Program-made: the position numbers and the translations under genes
DNA from: Nymphaea colorata
Lineage: Eukaryota > Streptophyta > Magnoliopsida > Nymphaeales > Nymphaeaceae
Reading direction: 5' to 3'
Assembly: GCF_008831285.2 (NCBI RefSeq)
Contig: NW_022205282.1
Coordinates: forward strand, 1-34,792
DNA length: 34,792 bases
Shown here: positions 9,915 to 19,232 of the stretch, one piece after another
Position numbering within the stretch: position 1 is the stretch's first letter
Layout: each line of letters starts with the position of its first letter
The notes under the pieces: generated by a model
The model's input: the letters and a program-made list of their open reading frames with translations, nothing else
Database searches by the model: none
Told to the model about the DNA's origin: nothing

Positions 9915-10632
9915 ATGCAGCCCTAACGATAACCGAACCGCGCCTTTAGAATAGACCAATAGAATATCAACGTGGCACTCAACCAGGACGAGGGCCATAC
10001 GTCACCCATCGAGGAACTCTCGCAAATTCCCGAAAGCCAATTGGAAGAAGATGTCGGCAGCACCTTCTGCAAACAGTTCAAAGGAGTTGTCTATAAGTTC
10101 GCACTGGTAATGTTCCCACTGGGAGCAGAGGCCAAGGTTTACTATTTGAGGAACTGGGACCTGTGGGGGCCCTACCTTATGGCCATTGCCTTCTTGCTCA
10201 TCCTCGGAAGTAGCTCACTTACTATTCAGCCGACGATAAGTTCATGGCAGTCCTGCAGGCCTTGCTGATCGGTGCGGGGATGGTCAATTTCAACATCCGT
10301 TCCCTGGGTGGCAAGATAAGCTACTTCCAAGCCCTTTCCATTCTGGGCTACTCCATGTTCCCTCTGCTCTTCACCACCATCATCCTCAAGGTCCTCACCC
10401 TCTTCCAGATCAAGTTCATGGCGGTGATAATGATTGCCTAATTTTCTGCCTTCCTCTGGGCTACTTTCTGTACTCCTTCCCCTATATAGCTGCACGAGCC
10501 TTCATCGTTATTAATATCGAATCCACACGCAGATTCGTGGCTGTGATACCCATCGCGCTCGTCTACTTCTACATAGCCACCCATTTCATATACTATAGCT
10601 TCTATGGATCAGCATGGTCTGAAGCATCGTGA
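9915..10632 (+). CDS. YIPF6: YIPF6-like Yip1-domain membrane protein
   Basis: Golgi/ER five-helix membrane protein of the Yip1 family, which binds Rab GTPases and supports vesicle transport. 225 aa after two 20-nt introns (human YIPF6 is about 236). The cytosolic N-terminus contains DVGSTFCKQFKGVVYKFALV, followed by the hallmark LRNWDLWGP (human LLRDWDLWGP). After that come IRSLGGKISYFQALSILGYS (human LLGGNISFFQSLCVLGY) and STRRFVAVIPIALVYFYIA. The first ATG of the frame is 9915, giving MQPEREPNRAFRIDQEN with three TAA/TAG as Glu. The gene ends TGA 10630-10632. The intron joins are required to recover the family alignment. Confidence 0.92.
10210..10229 (+). other. 20-nt intron (YIPF6, first)
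   Basis: gtagctcacttactattcag. It joins ...FLLILG to TDDKFMAVLQALLI. Confidence 0.92.
10470..10489 (+). other. 20-nt intron (YIPF6, second)
   Basis: gtactccttcccctatatag. It joins ...AFLWATF to SARAFIVINIESTRRF, restoring the final two helices. Confidence 0.92.
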
Positions 10633-10764
10633 TACCTGATCAATAATTGAGTTATTTATTCTTGCATATGATATGGTACATATATCTTTCTGCACCTTCG
10701 GAGCATTTCTGGCGATTGAGAAGAATTAATGATTATATGATGCATACCAATCTTAATTTTAATA

Positions 10765-11532
10765 ATGGACGCATTCGGCTTCAAGACCCAGGGCATAAAC
10801 TACGACAAGTTCCGACCCAGATACCCGCCCTCCTTCATCAGCAACTGCCTAGCCCACGTCAAGAATAAGAATCGATACCTCGATGTGGCTACTGGTACTG
10901 GGCAACTCCTATTTGCGTTTGCTCCTCACTTCCTGCGCAGTCGGGGTGTGGATATAAGCAAAAACATGATATAGGCTGCAAGCAAGGCGCGGGAGGGTTT
11001 CCTGGAGAAGCACCCAGGGGTGTAGGTGGAGCTTGGCTATAGCGACGTGATGGACCTGCCATAGGAAAGGTATGATTTGGTTACTGTGGGCCAAGCCCTG
11101 CACTTCTTCCCCGGAGAGGCGCCGCTGGTGAAGTTGCGGGGGCAGGTGGCTGAGGGCGGCTGCTTTACCACTTTCGGTTATGTGATCAAGGAGGTGCTGA
11201 GCAAAAACCCAAAGGAAGATGTCTACTTCAACACCTTCTACAATAAAATTAAACCTCTTTTTCCCATCGACAGGGATGACCTTCACAATTTTTTGGGAGA
11301 CCAGCAGAAATACCCCTTTGAGAAGGTTTTCAAAAAGGTGGAAAGGTAGTTAGTGTAGGTATCATTGCCTATGAACAAGGCGTAGTACCTCAGCTATCTG
11401 CGCACGATGTCGGGATACAATATTTACCTATAAAAATTCAAAGAAGATCCGATGGTGGAGTTGGAGAAGGTGTGTGCGGAGGAGGTGGATTGCGTGCTTT
11501 ACTATTTCAGGATCACCTGTCTCAATGATTGA
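10765..11532 (+). CDS. SAM-dependent methyltransferase (class I, type 11-like)
   Basis: 255 aa, intronless, single domain. Motif I is YLDVATGTGQLLFAFA, followed by the motif II acidic region SRGVDISKNMIEAASKA. Here TAG supplies the Glu of MIEAA, a position that is usually Glu in this family. The motif IV region is DLVTVGQALHFF. The C-terminal half (MSGYNIYLEKFKEDPMVELE) resembles the cap region of the Crg1/Tmt1-like group that methylates small carboxylates or toxins. The substrate cannot be inferred. ATG 10765 starts at MDAFGFKTQGINYDKFRPRY, close to the expected N-terminus (YdxyRP). The gene ends TGA 11530-11532 and is convergent with the truncated ATPase gene. Confidence 0.88.
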
Positions 11533-11657
11533 TGCAATAATCCATCAAATTCACATAAAATGAAAAAGTATTAACGTGCATGGGCGGAAGGATGGATGGA
11601 TGGGTGGTATTGATGGATGATTAATAGATTGACGATATGGTAGGGATCATTTTGCGC

Positions 11658-12620
11658 TCATAGATTGTTGTCAAGCGCAAAGCTTTTCTTTATTTTTTCC
11701 TCTACACTCTCCGTGGAGAGATACTGGTTGAGGTGGATAAGGTAGTTGATCAGTTTATCCCCATATGAATCCCTCGCAAAGTAAAGCACAATTGCAAGGA
11801 AGGCAATCACTCTGGCAGCTTTTTTTACTATCTTTTTGGTCTTTCCCTTCAGCTTTAGCAAATCGTACTCGTTGCTATCCGTCATTGCTGATATTTATTT
11901 TACCGACCCGTAGTAGGTCCGATTGGCTGTGGAAACGACTAGGCCCTTCCCTTCTCCTTCGGTGCAGGTGGTAGTGGCCAGGGCAATGTTGGCAGACTCC
12001 ATGAAGTTTTCATCCGTGCATTTGGGACCCTTTAGGAGGTCATGAATTTCGCCAGTCAATTTGCCATTATTGACCTTCAATCCGTCAGACTGGACTATCC
12101 TGATATCGGCCGGCACCACATCGCCGGCTTTAAGCTTCACGAGATCCCCCAATACCAGCTGGCTAGTCTCCACCACTTCCTCCGCCCCTTCTCTAATGAC
12201 TGTCGCTTTGTTCTCGGCCGCCTCTTTTACCCTTTTGGACTGTTTTGAGCTGGCTCTGAAGGCGTTGATGATGGCGACCAGGAAGATGAGGCTGCTGACG
12301 GTAGTGAAGACCGTTCTCACGTGTTATACTTCGGAGAAAAGGCAGCACCACATTGTGAAAATTGCGCAGAGAGCCCACAGGGAAAGGGCGAACGAGGTTC
12401 CGAATTGCCGAAGGAAGAATACGATCCGGACGTTGGGTATTTAGAAGATGTTGGGACCGCTGCTGGCGTACCTTTCTTGAGCTACTTTCTTGGTGAGGCC
12501 TGTCTTGCTATTGGTCCCGAAGCGTTCCTCGAGCTCGGACAGTGGAATTTTGTGGAAGGTGAAAATTTTGAACCGTTCTGCGAGGGAGAGGGCCACTCGC
12601 AGCTCCTAATTCTCGCTCAT
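11658..12620 (-). CDS. Truncated P-type ATPase-like protein (P2C / Na,K-ATPase alpha N-terminal region only)
   Basis: 320 aa, intronless. It resembles the first third of Na+/K+- or H+/K+-ATPase alpha subunits: HKIPLSELEERFGTN, YASSGPNIF, FLRQFGTSFALSLWALCAIF (M1), SLIFLVAIINAF (M2), then an A-domain with LVLGDLVKLKAGDVVPADIR, SANIALATTTCTEGEGKGLVV and NRTYYGSVKEIS. It then gives one more hydrophobic segment (RVIAFLAIVLYF) and ends at TGA 11658-11660. The phosphorylation (DKTGT) and nucleotide-binding domains and M4-M10 are absent. The actuator motif TGES reads TGEI. It therefore cannot be a pump. It is either an expressed non-catalytic paralogue or a decayed copy, and the intact 320-codon frame argues for the former. 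The start at ATG 12620 is the first in frame after an AT-rich leader. Confidence 0.85.
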
Positions 12621-12803
12621 GCGAACAATATCTTCGCTTATATATAAATGCGAGCTATTGAAAAGGATCAGAAATATGAATGTGGGATTTGATGGTGAGG
12701 CTGCAGAAAAGTTGAATTATTCTTCTTTGGAATATGTATGAGGCAAGAAATACAGTATTGGGGTATTGGGGATTGGGTGGGTAAAGATAGACGATATTGA
12801 TGA

Positions 12804-13619
12804 TCAGAGTAGGCAAACATGACTGGAAAAATATGTCTGCCACAAGGCTTTGATCTCCTCTTCTCTCTCCTTCAGCCGTTGCTCTGTCCTCCTGCATCTT
12901 CCCTCCACTTCCTCCACTTTGTCCCTCTGTTGCTGCTCCCTCTTCCTCAATACGTCCAGTTCTTCCAATTTCTTATTGAGGTCGGCGTTGACAATAGCCA
13001 ATCCGATGTTTTCTTCCTCGACGCTTTCCAATCTTTCCTTCAACTTGGCGACCGTTTCCTCTTTCTCCTGGATATGCCACCTGGACTCTTCCATCTTCTT
13101 GGTCAGGGCGCCGTAGGCCTCCTCCGTCTCGGCTATCCTCCTCCTCAGGGCGGCCATCACTTCCTGGTCGTCCCTGAGGGGCACTTATTCGTACTTCACC
13201 GACCGCATCTTCTAAAACAGTTTCCTTCCTTCCACTTTCTGGATGTCGACCCGTTTGATGTTGAGTATTTGCGAGCGTACGCCCCAGAGTTCCTCCTCCT
13301 GCGGTTCAGTCCTGTGCTGGTGGGAGGCGAGGAGGAGTGAGTGTGCGAGGGGTTCGGAGGTGAGGGGGATGCGGTTGAGGTGGGCGTGTACATTGTGGAT
13401 GCATTTCTTGAGCAGGTCTGAGACTGTGCCTGGGTGTTCGTTGGCGAAGGTTTCCATTTTGTGGAGGAGGGCGTTCAGCGTTTTTTGAATATCTATGTTG
13501 GGGTTGCTTTGGAGGGGCGGGAGGTGGGGCTTTGACTCCTTAAGCAGGGGGGAGTTGGCGGCCACGGATTTCAAGTTGAGCGTGGATTTGTTTTATTTTA
13601 ACAGCAGCGACCTTTTCAT
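12804..13619 (-). CDS. Coiled-coil protein, unknown
   Basis: 271 aa from ATG 13619 (MKRSLLLKENKS) to TGA 12804-12806. The N-terminal 120 residues are Pro/Ser/His-containing with a helical patch (IQKTLNALLHKMETFANEH). The C-terminal half is a long continuous coiled coil (heptads through MAALRRRIAETEEAYGALTK, KEETVAKLKERLESVEEENI and EELDVLRKREQQQRDKVEEV) ending SSHVCLL. Three TAA/TAG codons are read as Glu. Cytoskeletal or centriolar proteins look like this, but the family is not recognised. The plus-strand frames across the same bases are shadows. Confidence 0.8.
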
Positions 13620-13979
13620 GCCGGTTATAGTGATAGTATATGTATATAACTCAGCGAAGGGGGAATGAATTTTACTGGATGGACGGTGGAGAGTGGGGAG
13701 GATGGGCCGGGGGAAGAGGGAAAAAAGAGAGGGATTATTATTTGGATTTTATTTGAAAGGCGGGTGATAGTTTATTTCTTCTTTTTTAAATACCCACGAC
13801 AACCTTCTATCAAATTTGCCAATATTGGCATTACCCATTCCCATATAATCCTTATAAAAAATAAATTACTTCTCCCGCTAAAAACCCCTCCACCATCCCA
13901 CCCCTTCCTTCCCGGCCTCGAATCCCCTCTCTGCGATGCTGGTGATGTTTAGGTTATAATTTGAAGTATGCATAAGAAA
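13620..13979. other. Intergenic spacer, 360 bp
   Basis: AT-rich sequence between two minus-strand genes: promoter side of the coiled-coil gene and 3' side of the next gene. It includes GA-rich and TC-rich runs. No supported gene, RNA or repeat. The plus-strand frame from 13665 is open only because TGA is the sole stop, and its composition is not protein-like. Confidence 0.6.
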
Positions 13980-14840
13980 TCATTCCCTCTCTTCCTCGCG
14001 ACTCATGCTGCAGTCCACTCTGCTCTCCTTCTCCACCTCCCTAATCGGGATGAGCAGTCCGAACAGTCCTCCCTCGTCATCGTCGATCACAACTGACTAG
14101 TGGTCTGAATCTTCCTCGGGCTACCGTATCGATTCCACCTGTCTCATCTTGAGGCTGAACCTGCCCAGACTGCCCTTTTTCTGCTTCCGCAACTTGGGCG
14201 ACTGGATGGAATCTTTCTGCACCAGCCGACGAGGAGAGAGCAACTATTCGGAGGCTAGAGAGTTGCTGCTGGGCTTGCGCTGGTACTGGGAGGAATTTTA
14301 CAGCTAGGGTATTGGCTCGTTGATGGAGGGCAGGTTGTTGGAGGGAGTACTGAAACTCTACTTTGTCTACATGGCTGATAGCACGTGATGGATGCAATTT
14401 TACTTCTCAGGCAGTTACTGCTTAACGAACGAGGACTACCTCTTCGGCTAGACATAGCTGAAACGGACCCTGCAGTTCCTCCTCACTGATGCAGACCCAG
14501 CAGGAGGGGCGATTCTATTGGGCTGCTCCACTTGCAGGCTCAGCTTCATGGGCCTGGCAGTACTCTCCTCCTCATTTCTGCGATCGCTCTTGCTGCCAAT
14601 CTCCACATCTCTCCAGTTCTCCTTGATATCTATTCTGCTATTGGAGCCAGTCTGCGTGCTCCTCTGCTTAAGCGGTCGTTTCGCTACGATTGGCGCGGGT
14701 CTGCTCATCCTGGGTAGCAGGTCATCCTCGGGGAGTCTGCCGGGGTTGGAGCAGCAGAAGAGCCAGCTGAAGAGCGAGGGGGAGGAGGGCTCTGCTCTTT
14801 TCCTTTGGAGGTATTGCTAGTGCGCTTGTGAATGCAGCAT
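13980..14840 (-). CDS. Disordered, Ser/Glu/Arg-rich protein, unknown
   Basis: 286 aa from ATG 14840 (MLHSQAHEQYLQRKRAEP) to TGA 13980-13982; an in-frame ATG at 14879 would add 13 residues. A short hydrophobic Cys-containing patch near the N-terminus (LFSWLFCCSNPGRLPEDD) is followed by basic and polar disorder (RPAPIVAKRPLKQRSTQTG, NEEESTARPMKLSLQ, PKLRKQKKGSLGRFSLK). The C-terminus is acidic (DHESVVIDDDEGGLFGLLIP). About a dozen TAA/TAG codons are read as Glu, and there is no TGA across 285 codons. A plus-strand frame over the same bases is broken by TGA at 14386. No family recognised. The FSWLFCC patch could be an acylation or membrane-contact site (inference). Confidence 0.75.
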
Positions 14841-14918
14841 AATTGATATAAATAGAAGGAGTGAATTCGACTTAATCATAGTGGCGTTAAGCGTAATACC
14901 CATCTCATCCAGACATCA

Positions 14919-15711
14919 TCAGAAACGATATTTGTCAGAAAGACCGTGAATATCGCACTCAGGATTGACAGACCGGAACGGTTTTGCCAAGTATTATTGC
15001 TTGTATGTGGTATCTGTGTGAATGGGGGAGTACTGTATAGAAAGGAAGAGGTGGGGAGCGTGGTGACGTTATTGGTGGGTATCATGGGTTTTTATTGCTA
15101 TACTATTTTTTGGACGTATGATTGCTGTTGGGTGGTTTAGAAGAGGCGTAGGCTGCCCTGGAAGTTGTGGTTCCTGCGGCGATGCTGGCTCTCCTTGCCC
15201 CGACCCGCCGGCTGGAAGTTCTTGCTGTATTCTGTTTGCTTCGGAAATGGCCGGTCGGGAGTGTAGGCCTCGGGGTCGGTGATTTTGTAGGACTGGATGG
15301 GAAGGGGAGTACTTATTGGGGCAGGACTGGCAATTTGCGATGGACGTTGCTGTAGGTGGAGAGGTAGCTTTCGAGGACGTCCTGTTCTCTGATGTGGTGT
15401 GTTTTATTGATATTGGTTTGAGCGTGATGCGGGTGCGTGTTGGGTAGGTAATTGGCGAGGTATGTTGAGTTGATTTAGAGATAGCTTTTACTCCTCCCGT
15501 GGAAATTAGAACAATTGTTGCTTTAATTCTTGCGTGCTGAGTTTGGCGGTAATGGCATTGCTTGCGAGGCAATATCATGATCGATCTTATAATCCTTGCG
15601 GTATATGCTATTCAGCGACAGTTCTCTCCGCTGTTGCCGTATCCCTTCGATTTCTTTGGCCTTCGTGCACAGCCGACAGCCGCAGCCCCTTCCGCTTTCC
15701 CTCTCCTGCAT
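14919..15711 (-). CDS. Putative axonemal microtubule-associated protein (SAXO/FAM154-like)
   Basis: 250 aa after two 20-nt introns. The N-terminus has a Cys cluster (GRGCGCRLCTKAKE), comparable to the Cys-rich start of SAXO proteins (CxCxxCxCG). Short repeats of the T-x-Y-x-x-D/E-Y/F kind follow: TEYSKNFQPAG, SYKITDPEAYTPDRPF and, after the second intron, NTTYKQEYLAKPF. These are spaced by basic, polar linkers (GKESQHRRRNHNFQGS), and the protein ends GLSDKYRF. SAXO proteins bind and stabilise doublet microtubules in cilia and flagella. The family assignment rests on the repeat style and Cys cluster, not on a strong alignment. ATG 15711 follows an AT-rich leader and lies 53 bp downstream of the TPR gene's stop. 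An in-frame ATG at 15759 is possible. Confidence 0.6.
15014..15033 (-). other. 20-nt intron (SAXO-like, second)
   Basis: Minus-strand gtactcccccattcacacag. It joins ...TSSFLY to NTTYKQEYLAKPFRSV, restoring the last repeat. Confidence 0.88.
15293..15312 (-). other. 20-nt intron (SAXO-like, first)
   Basis: Minus-strand gtactccccttcccatccag. It joins ...RKLPVLPQE to SYKITDPEAYTPDRPF. Confidence 0.85.
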
Positions 15712-15764
15712 AATAATTTTATTACCAATACTACAATCAAAATCCACCCACCCGATCATTCCCT

Positions 15765-16702
15765 TCACTCGTCCGCAACGAACGACTCCTTCATCCCCGA
15801 TAGGAACTTGTCCAAGTGCTACTATGCGCTGCGGATTGCCTGCACGATCTTAGCCTTCTTGGTTCGCGGCAGCGAAGGAGGAGAGGGGTTGCGCAGTATC
15901 TATACGGGGATCGATTATCTTTGCTAGGAGGTGATGAAAACCTCGTCTTTTTTCTGGGTTGCCCTTGAGATAAGCTTCACGATAAATTTTCGTCTTGAAT
16001 CATCCACTTAGTTTTTGGCCAATTGCTCCGCCTCTGTGTACTCAGCCAACGCCGACTAGTAGTCCCCACCCATCTAGTAGCAGAGGCCACTGTTAGCGTG
16101 GCTCAAGAACCGATCGGCCCTCTCATTGATGCTTCCTTGCTTCTTGTGGTACTCTAGTGCTTCTGGATTAAACCAGGGTTACTTTAGTGGTCGCCCATCG
16201 CCATGTACTCCGCTCCGATTGAATTGAGGGCCAGTTCGACGCTCTTCTCATCCCTGATGAACAAAACAATTTTGAGGAACTTTTAGAGGGAGGCTATGCT
16301 CTCCTGGTAGGCTCTGCAATTGTGCTGGAGTACTCCCTGGGTGAAGTAGTACCTGGATTCCTCTTTGATGTTCTTGGCTCTGCGCATGCCCTCGGCCAGC
16401 ACTCCCAAATCCTTCAATTTTCTTTTGAGTTCTCCCTCCGCCCTCACCTGCGTGAACAGTTCGCCCTCCACCGACGGCGCGAAGAGGTCCCGATCCGCAA
16501 ATTTAGGCACGTTGAAATAGTCCGGCAGGATAACTCGCAGTGGATGGGCGGAGTGGTACGCTGGGTGGGGATGTCTTGTTGATGGGTGGTTGAGTTCTGC
16601 GAGTGTTTTGTTCTGGGTGAGGGTGAAGTGGGAGTGGCTCTGGGTGCGCTTGATGGAGTCGGAGGCTCCTCCCCGGTTTTATTTATTATAAATTCTTCTC
16701 AT
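15765..16702 (-). CDS. TPR-repeat protein
   Basis: 305 aa after one 20-nt intron. A polar N-terminal region (about 110 residues, ending RVILPDYFNVPKFADRDLF) leads into helical TPR-like repeats: YYFTQGVLQHNCRAYQESIA, NSIGAEYMAMGDHEKALEYH (spliced) and SGLCYEMGGDYESALAEYTE. TAA and TAG fall on the Glu of the GDHEKAL/GDYESAL consensus, as in canonical TPRs (GDYEKAL). The C-terminus is Pro/Lys-containing (NPSPPSLPRTKKAKI) and ends KESFVADE. TPR arrays act as protein-binding scaffolds. Several ciliary proteins (TTC family) look like this, and the next gene is SAXO-like, but the exact orthologue is unclear. Start ATG 16702 after an AT-rich leader. Confidence 0.8.
16163..16182 (-). other. 20-nt intron (TPR protein)
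   Basis: Minus-strand gtaaccctggtttaatccag. Splicing creates MGDHEKALEYHKKQ, a canonical TPR helix pair broken in the genomic frame. Confidence 0.92.
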
Positions 16703-16893
16703 CTATTTTTTATACAGAATCCACCGAAAGGCTTTTTTATTTTCCATAACCAGAAATCAAAAATAGTGATCTCTGAGTTAGCTTGGAGGTACCTTTATGG
16801 TGGTAAGTAATGGCTATTAGATATATAATACCTATGGTGATGATATGAAGCACTATATAGTCTGGTTCTGTGAGTGCGTATTATAATTGCCAA

Positions 16894-17439
16894 ATGTAAC
16901 AGAGCTAACTGGCAGAGAGTTTCGACTCTTCGTGCGAGGACCTCAACGTGGGCTTCATGTAGGACTCCTTCGAGAGTACCGCCCTCGACACCAAGACCTT
17001 CGATACCTGCTCCATCAGCTTCTCCTTCCCTTCCAAGTTCTCCTCTGGCTCCATCGACGTCCAGGCCTACTCCACCCCCATTGCCCCCATCGCCGAGGAG
17101 GAAGAAGCAGTCCCCAGCAAGAAGGAAGAGGAGTGGACCTGGCCGGTCCGAAAAGGACTCTCGCCCTTCAAGCCCACCAGGCCGAACAACCGACGCTCGC
17201 CCGTCCTCTCCCGCAGACGCCGCGCCAGGAGGCAGGAGCGCAGCCGCAGTCCCCTCTCCGGGCTCAGGTACAACAGCATTGACGAGATCGGTCTGCTGGA
17301 CGAGGACCAGGCCGAGATCTTCCTCTTGATGGTGGCTGGCAGCAGGCTGGAGGAGGAGAGCCGCAGCAACGATGACGACGAGGACGATTTGGAGGCCACC
17401 ATCTGCAGGAGCCGCAAACGACCCAGGCCCACCGCATGA
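16894..17439 (+). CDS. Ser/acid-rich protein with an Arg-rich patch, unknown
   Basis: 181 aa from ATG 16894 to TGA 17437-17439. It begins MEQSELAESFDSSCEDLNVG, where TAA occurs at residues 2 and 5. The N-terminal half is Ser/Phe/Asp-rich. A basic segment (RRSPVLSRRRRARRQERSRS) looks like a nuclear-localisation or RS-type stretch, followed by NSIDEIGLLDEDQAEIFLLM and an acidic run (SNDDDEDDLEATI). Coding GC is high. No family recognised; a nuclear location is inferred from composition only. It is divergent from the TPR gene and convergent with the cullin-like gene. Confidence 0.75.
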
Positions 17440-17545
17440 TCTACTCCTTCCTGCACCCACCCACACTCTTCTATAACCAATATTGTAGTTGGCTGATTTG
17501 CCCATATAATCCAGACTCATATATATATGACCATCATGATTAGGG

Positions 17546-19168
17546 TCATGCCAGGTAGAGGTAGCCTCCCTTGCCGTCCTCCTCGGCCAGGCTCTTGGAG
17601 AGTAGTCTCTTCACTGCCAGTTCAACGGTCTCGATGCTGTAGCCTGAGTCCTTGGCCAGCGATTCAACAGTTCGGGTTTCCTTTGCCCTTTTGAGCAGGC
17701 GGACCAGTTTTGCCTCTATTATGACGTTGTGTTCCTTCCTTACTTCTTCTTTGACCTTCACTTCTGCCTTGAAGGGGGTGTACTCGTCCCTGTAGGTTGT
17801 CTTGGATGGGGGTTATCCGTTGATCCATTTCTAGAGTTGGTCGAAGGTCAGGAAGTGCTCTTTGGTTGTCTCCTTGTCGACGGCTATGACTACGTTAAAG
17901 GCTATCTCTATCTTCTTGTTGCCTGCTGCAAACTCCTTCTCTTTCTCCTATAAAAACTCCAGCTGTTTTTCCATGAACTTTTTCATCCCCTTGTTGGCAA
18001 GGTTCGCCTTCCTTGGGTCTGCTTGCCTCCACCAGGAGGGGACGAGTGTCTTATTGACCACCATCAGGTTCACCATCCTGTGGGATGAGCTTTGAGTGAT
18101 GGATTTATAGGTTTCCATCCAGTTTTCCTTCTAGAGGGTACACATCAAGGCATCCCCCCGTCCGAAATCGAAGTATCTGCCCTATAGGTACCAGTAAAGC
18201 AGCTTGATTGTCATGCACTAGGATTGCAGCGGTTCCTTTATTAGCATTTTCCCATAGGAAATTACCTCTTTTACCTAGTCCCTAAAATCACCATCAAAGC
18301 CCCTCTCTACAACTCTCCAATAGTTATTTTTCTCGTTAAGCCATTCCTTGATGGCAGCCTGTAGGACCGTATTGATTTTGGTGTTAGTTGAAACCAAGTT
18401 GGATATGTTTTCTTACGTGATTGTCTGCTTCAGTTGGCTGATAAAGGTGGCGCTGAGGCTGGGCACATTCTCTATCAAATATTCCAGTTCTTCCCTATCC
18501 TCTGAGATGGTGAACTCCATCAGTCTGTCGGCCTTGACCGTGATGCAGTAGGAGGCGAATGCGGTTAGAAAGAGACGCAGGTTTTGCTGTTCTGTTTTGA
18601 GTTGCATGCACTTGCGGATGGATGATTTTAGGGGACTGTTGTTGGCGCTGTATCGCTTTTTTAGCTATGCCAGGAGGTCGTTAGGAGAGGTGAGGCCTAG
18701 GAGGGGTCCCAGTTGGCGCTGAATGCCCATCTACCTGCAGTGGTTGCCCATGAGGAATTATTAGAAGACTAGCAAGAGGAGAGTCTTCCTGGTGGGTGCG
18801 CTCATCCTGCCTAAAAAGTCAGCCAAATTCATGCGGTAGGCACTCCACAGCGCCATCAGCTCATACACTCTCTTCCCGCCCTCCTTCCCTCCATTGCTGC
18901 CAATTTGCCCACTGATTACCTTCTCAATCGCTGCCATCAGTTTCCCGTCGTTCAGACTGCAGCCGATGACCTTCAGCGCCTTCACGAGGGAAAGTCTGTC
19001 GATTGGCTGCTCTTAAAAATAGGCCTAGAATTGCTCTTTGAGGTTGTCGATGGGGTAGTTGAGGAGGGTGATCTGGGAGGGCAGGGCGAGTTGGGGCACT
19101 GGTGGGATTGTTATTTCGCGTTGGTCGGTGGATAGGGATGCCGACTGCAGGACTTTGAAATTGCTCAT
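17546..19168 (-). CDS. Divergent cullin-like protein (C-terminal neddylation-type winged helix)
   Basis: 540 aa, intronless, largely alpha-helical. The last 65 residues (KLVRLLKRAKETRTVESLAK, then GYSIETVELAVKRLLSKSLA and the terminal GGYLYLA) follow the layout of the cullin C-terminal domain (IVRIMKxRK, then a winged helix, then YxYLA). The lysine in LVRLLK would be the NEDD8 site. The rest is poorly conserved: I cannot find a clear Rbx1-binding cullin homology motif. The N-terminus starts MSNFKVLQSASLSTDQREIT. It may be a fast-evolving cullin, an APC2-type relative, or an unrelated winged-helix protein. If cullin, it would scaffold a ubiquitin ligase. About twelve in-frame TAA/TAG codons are read as Glu. 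Confidence 0.6.
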
Positions 19169-19232
19169 CCTCTAATCTATGTATGAGTTTTGATATATAA
19201 ACCGATCATGAAAGGGGAATGGAGGGGGATTA

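Noticed and set aside
13665-13952. 95-codon plus-strand frame
   Set aside because: Lies in an AT-rich spacer, has no homology and irregular composition. Such lengths are expected by chance when only TGA stops translation.
14005-14820. Long plus-strand frame opposite the 13980-14840 gene
   Set aside because: It is interrupted by TGA (the only stop) at 14386 and no GTA...AG 20-mer with a CAG/TAG end removes it. The minus strand is open throughout with a protein-like composition.
16795-17520. 241-codon minus-strand frame opposite the 16894-17439 gene
   Set aside because: Composition (Gly/Leu/Val-rich antisense of Ser/Pro/Arg codons) is typical of a shadow. The plus frame has a proper start, acidic/basic blocks and TGA end.
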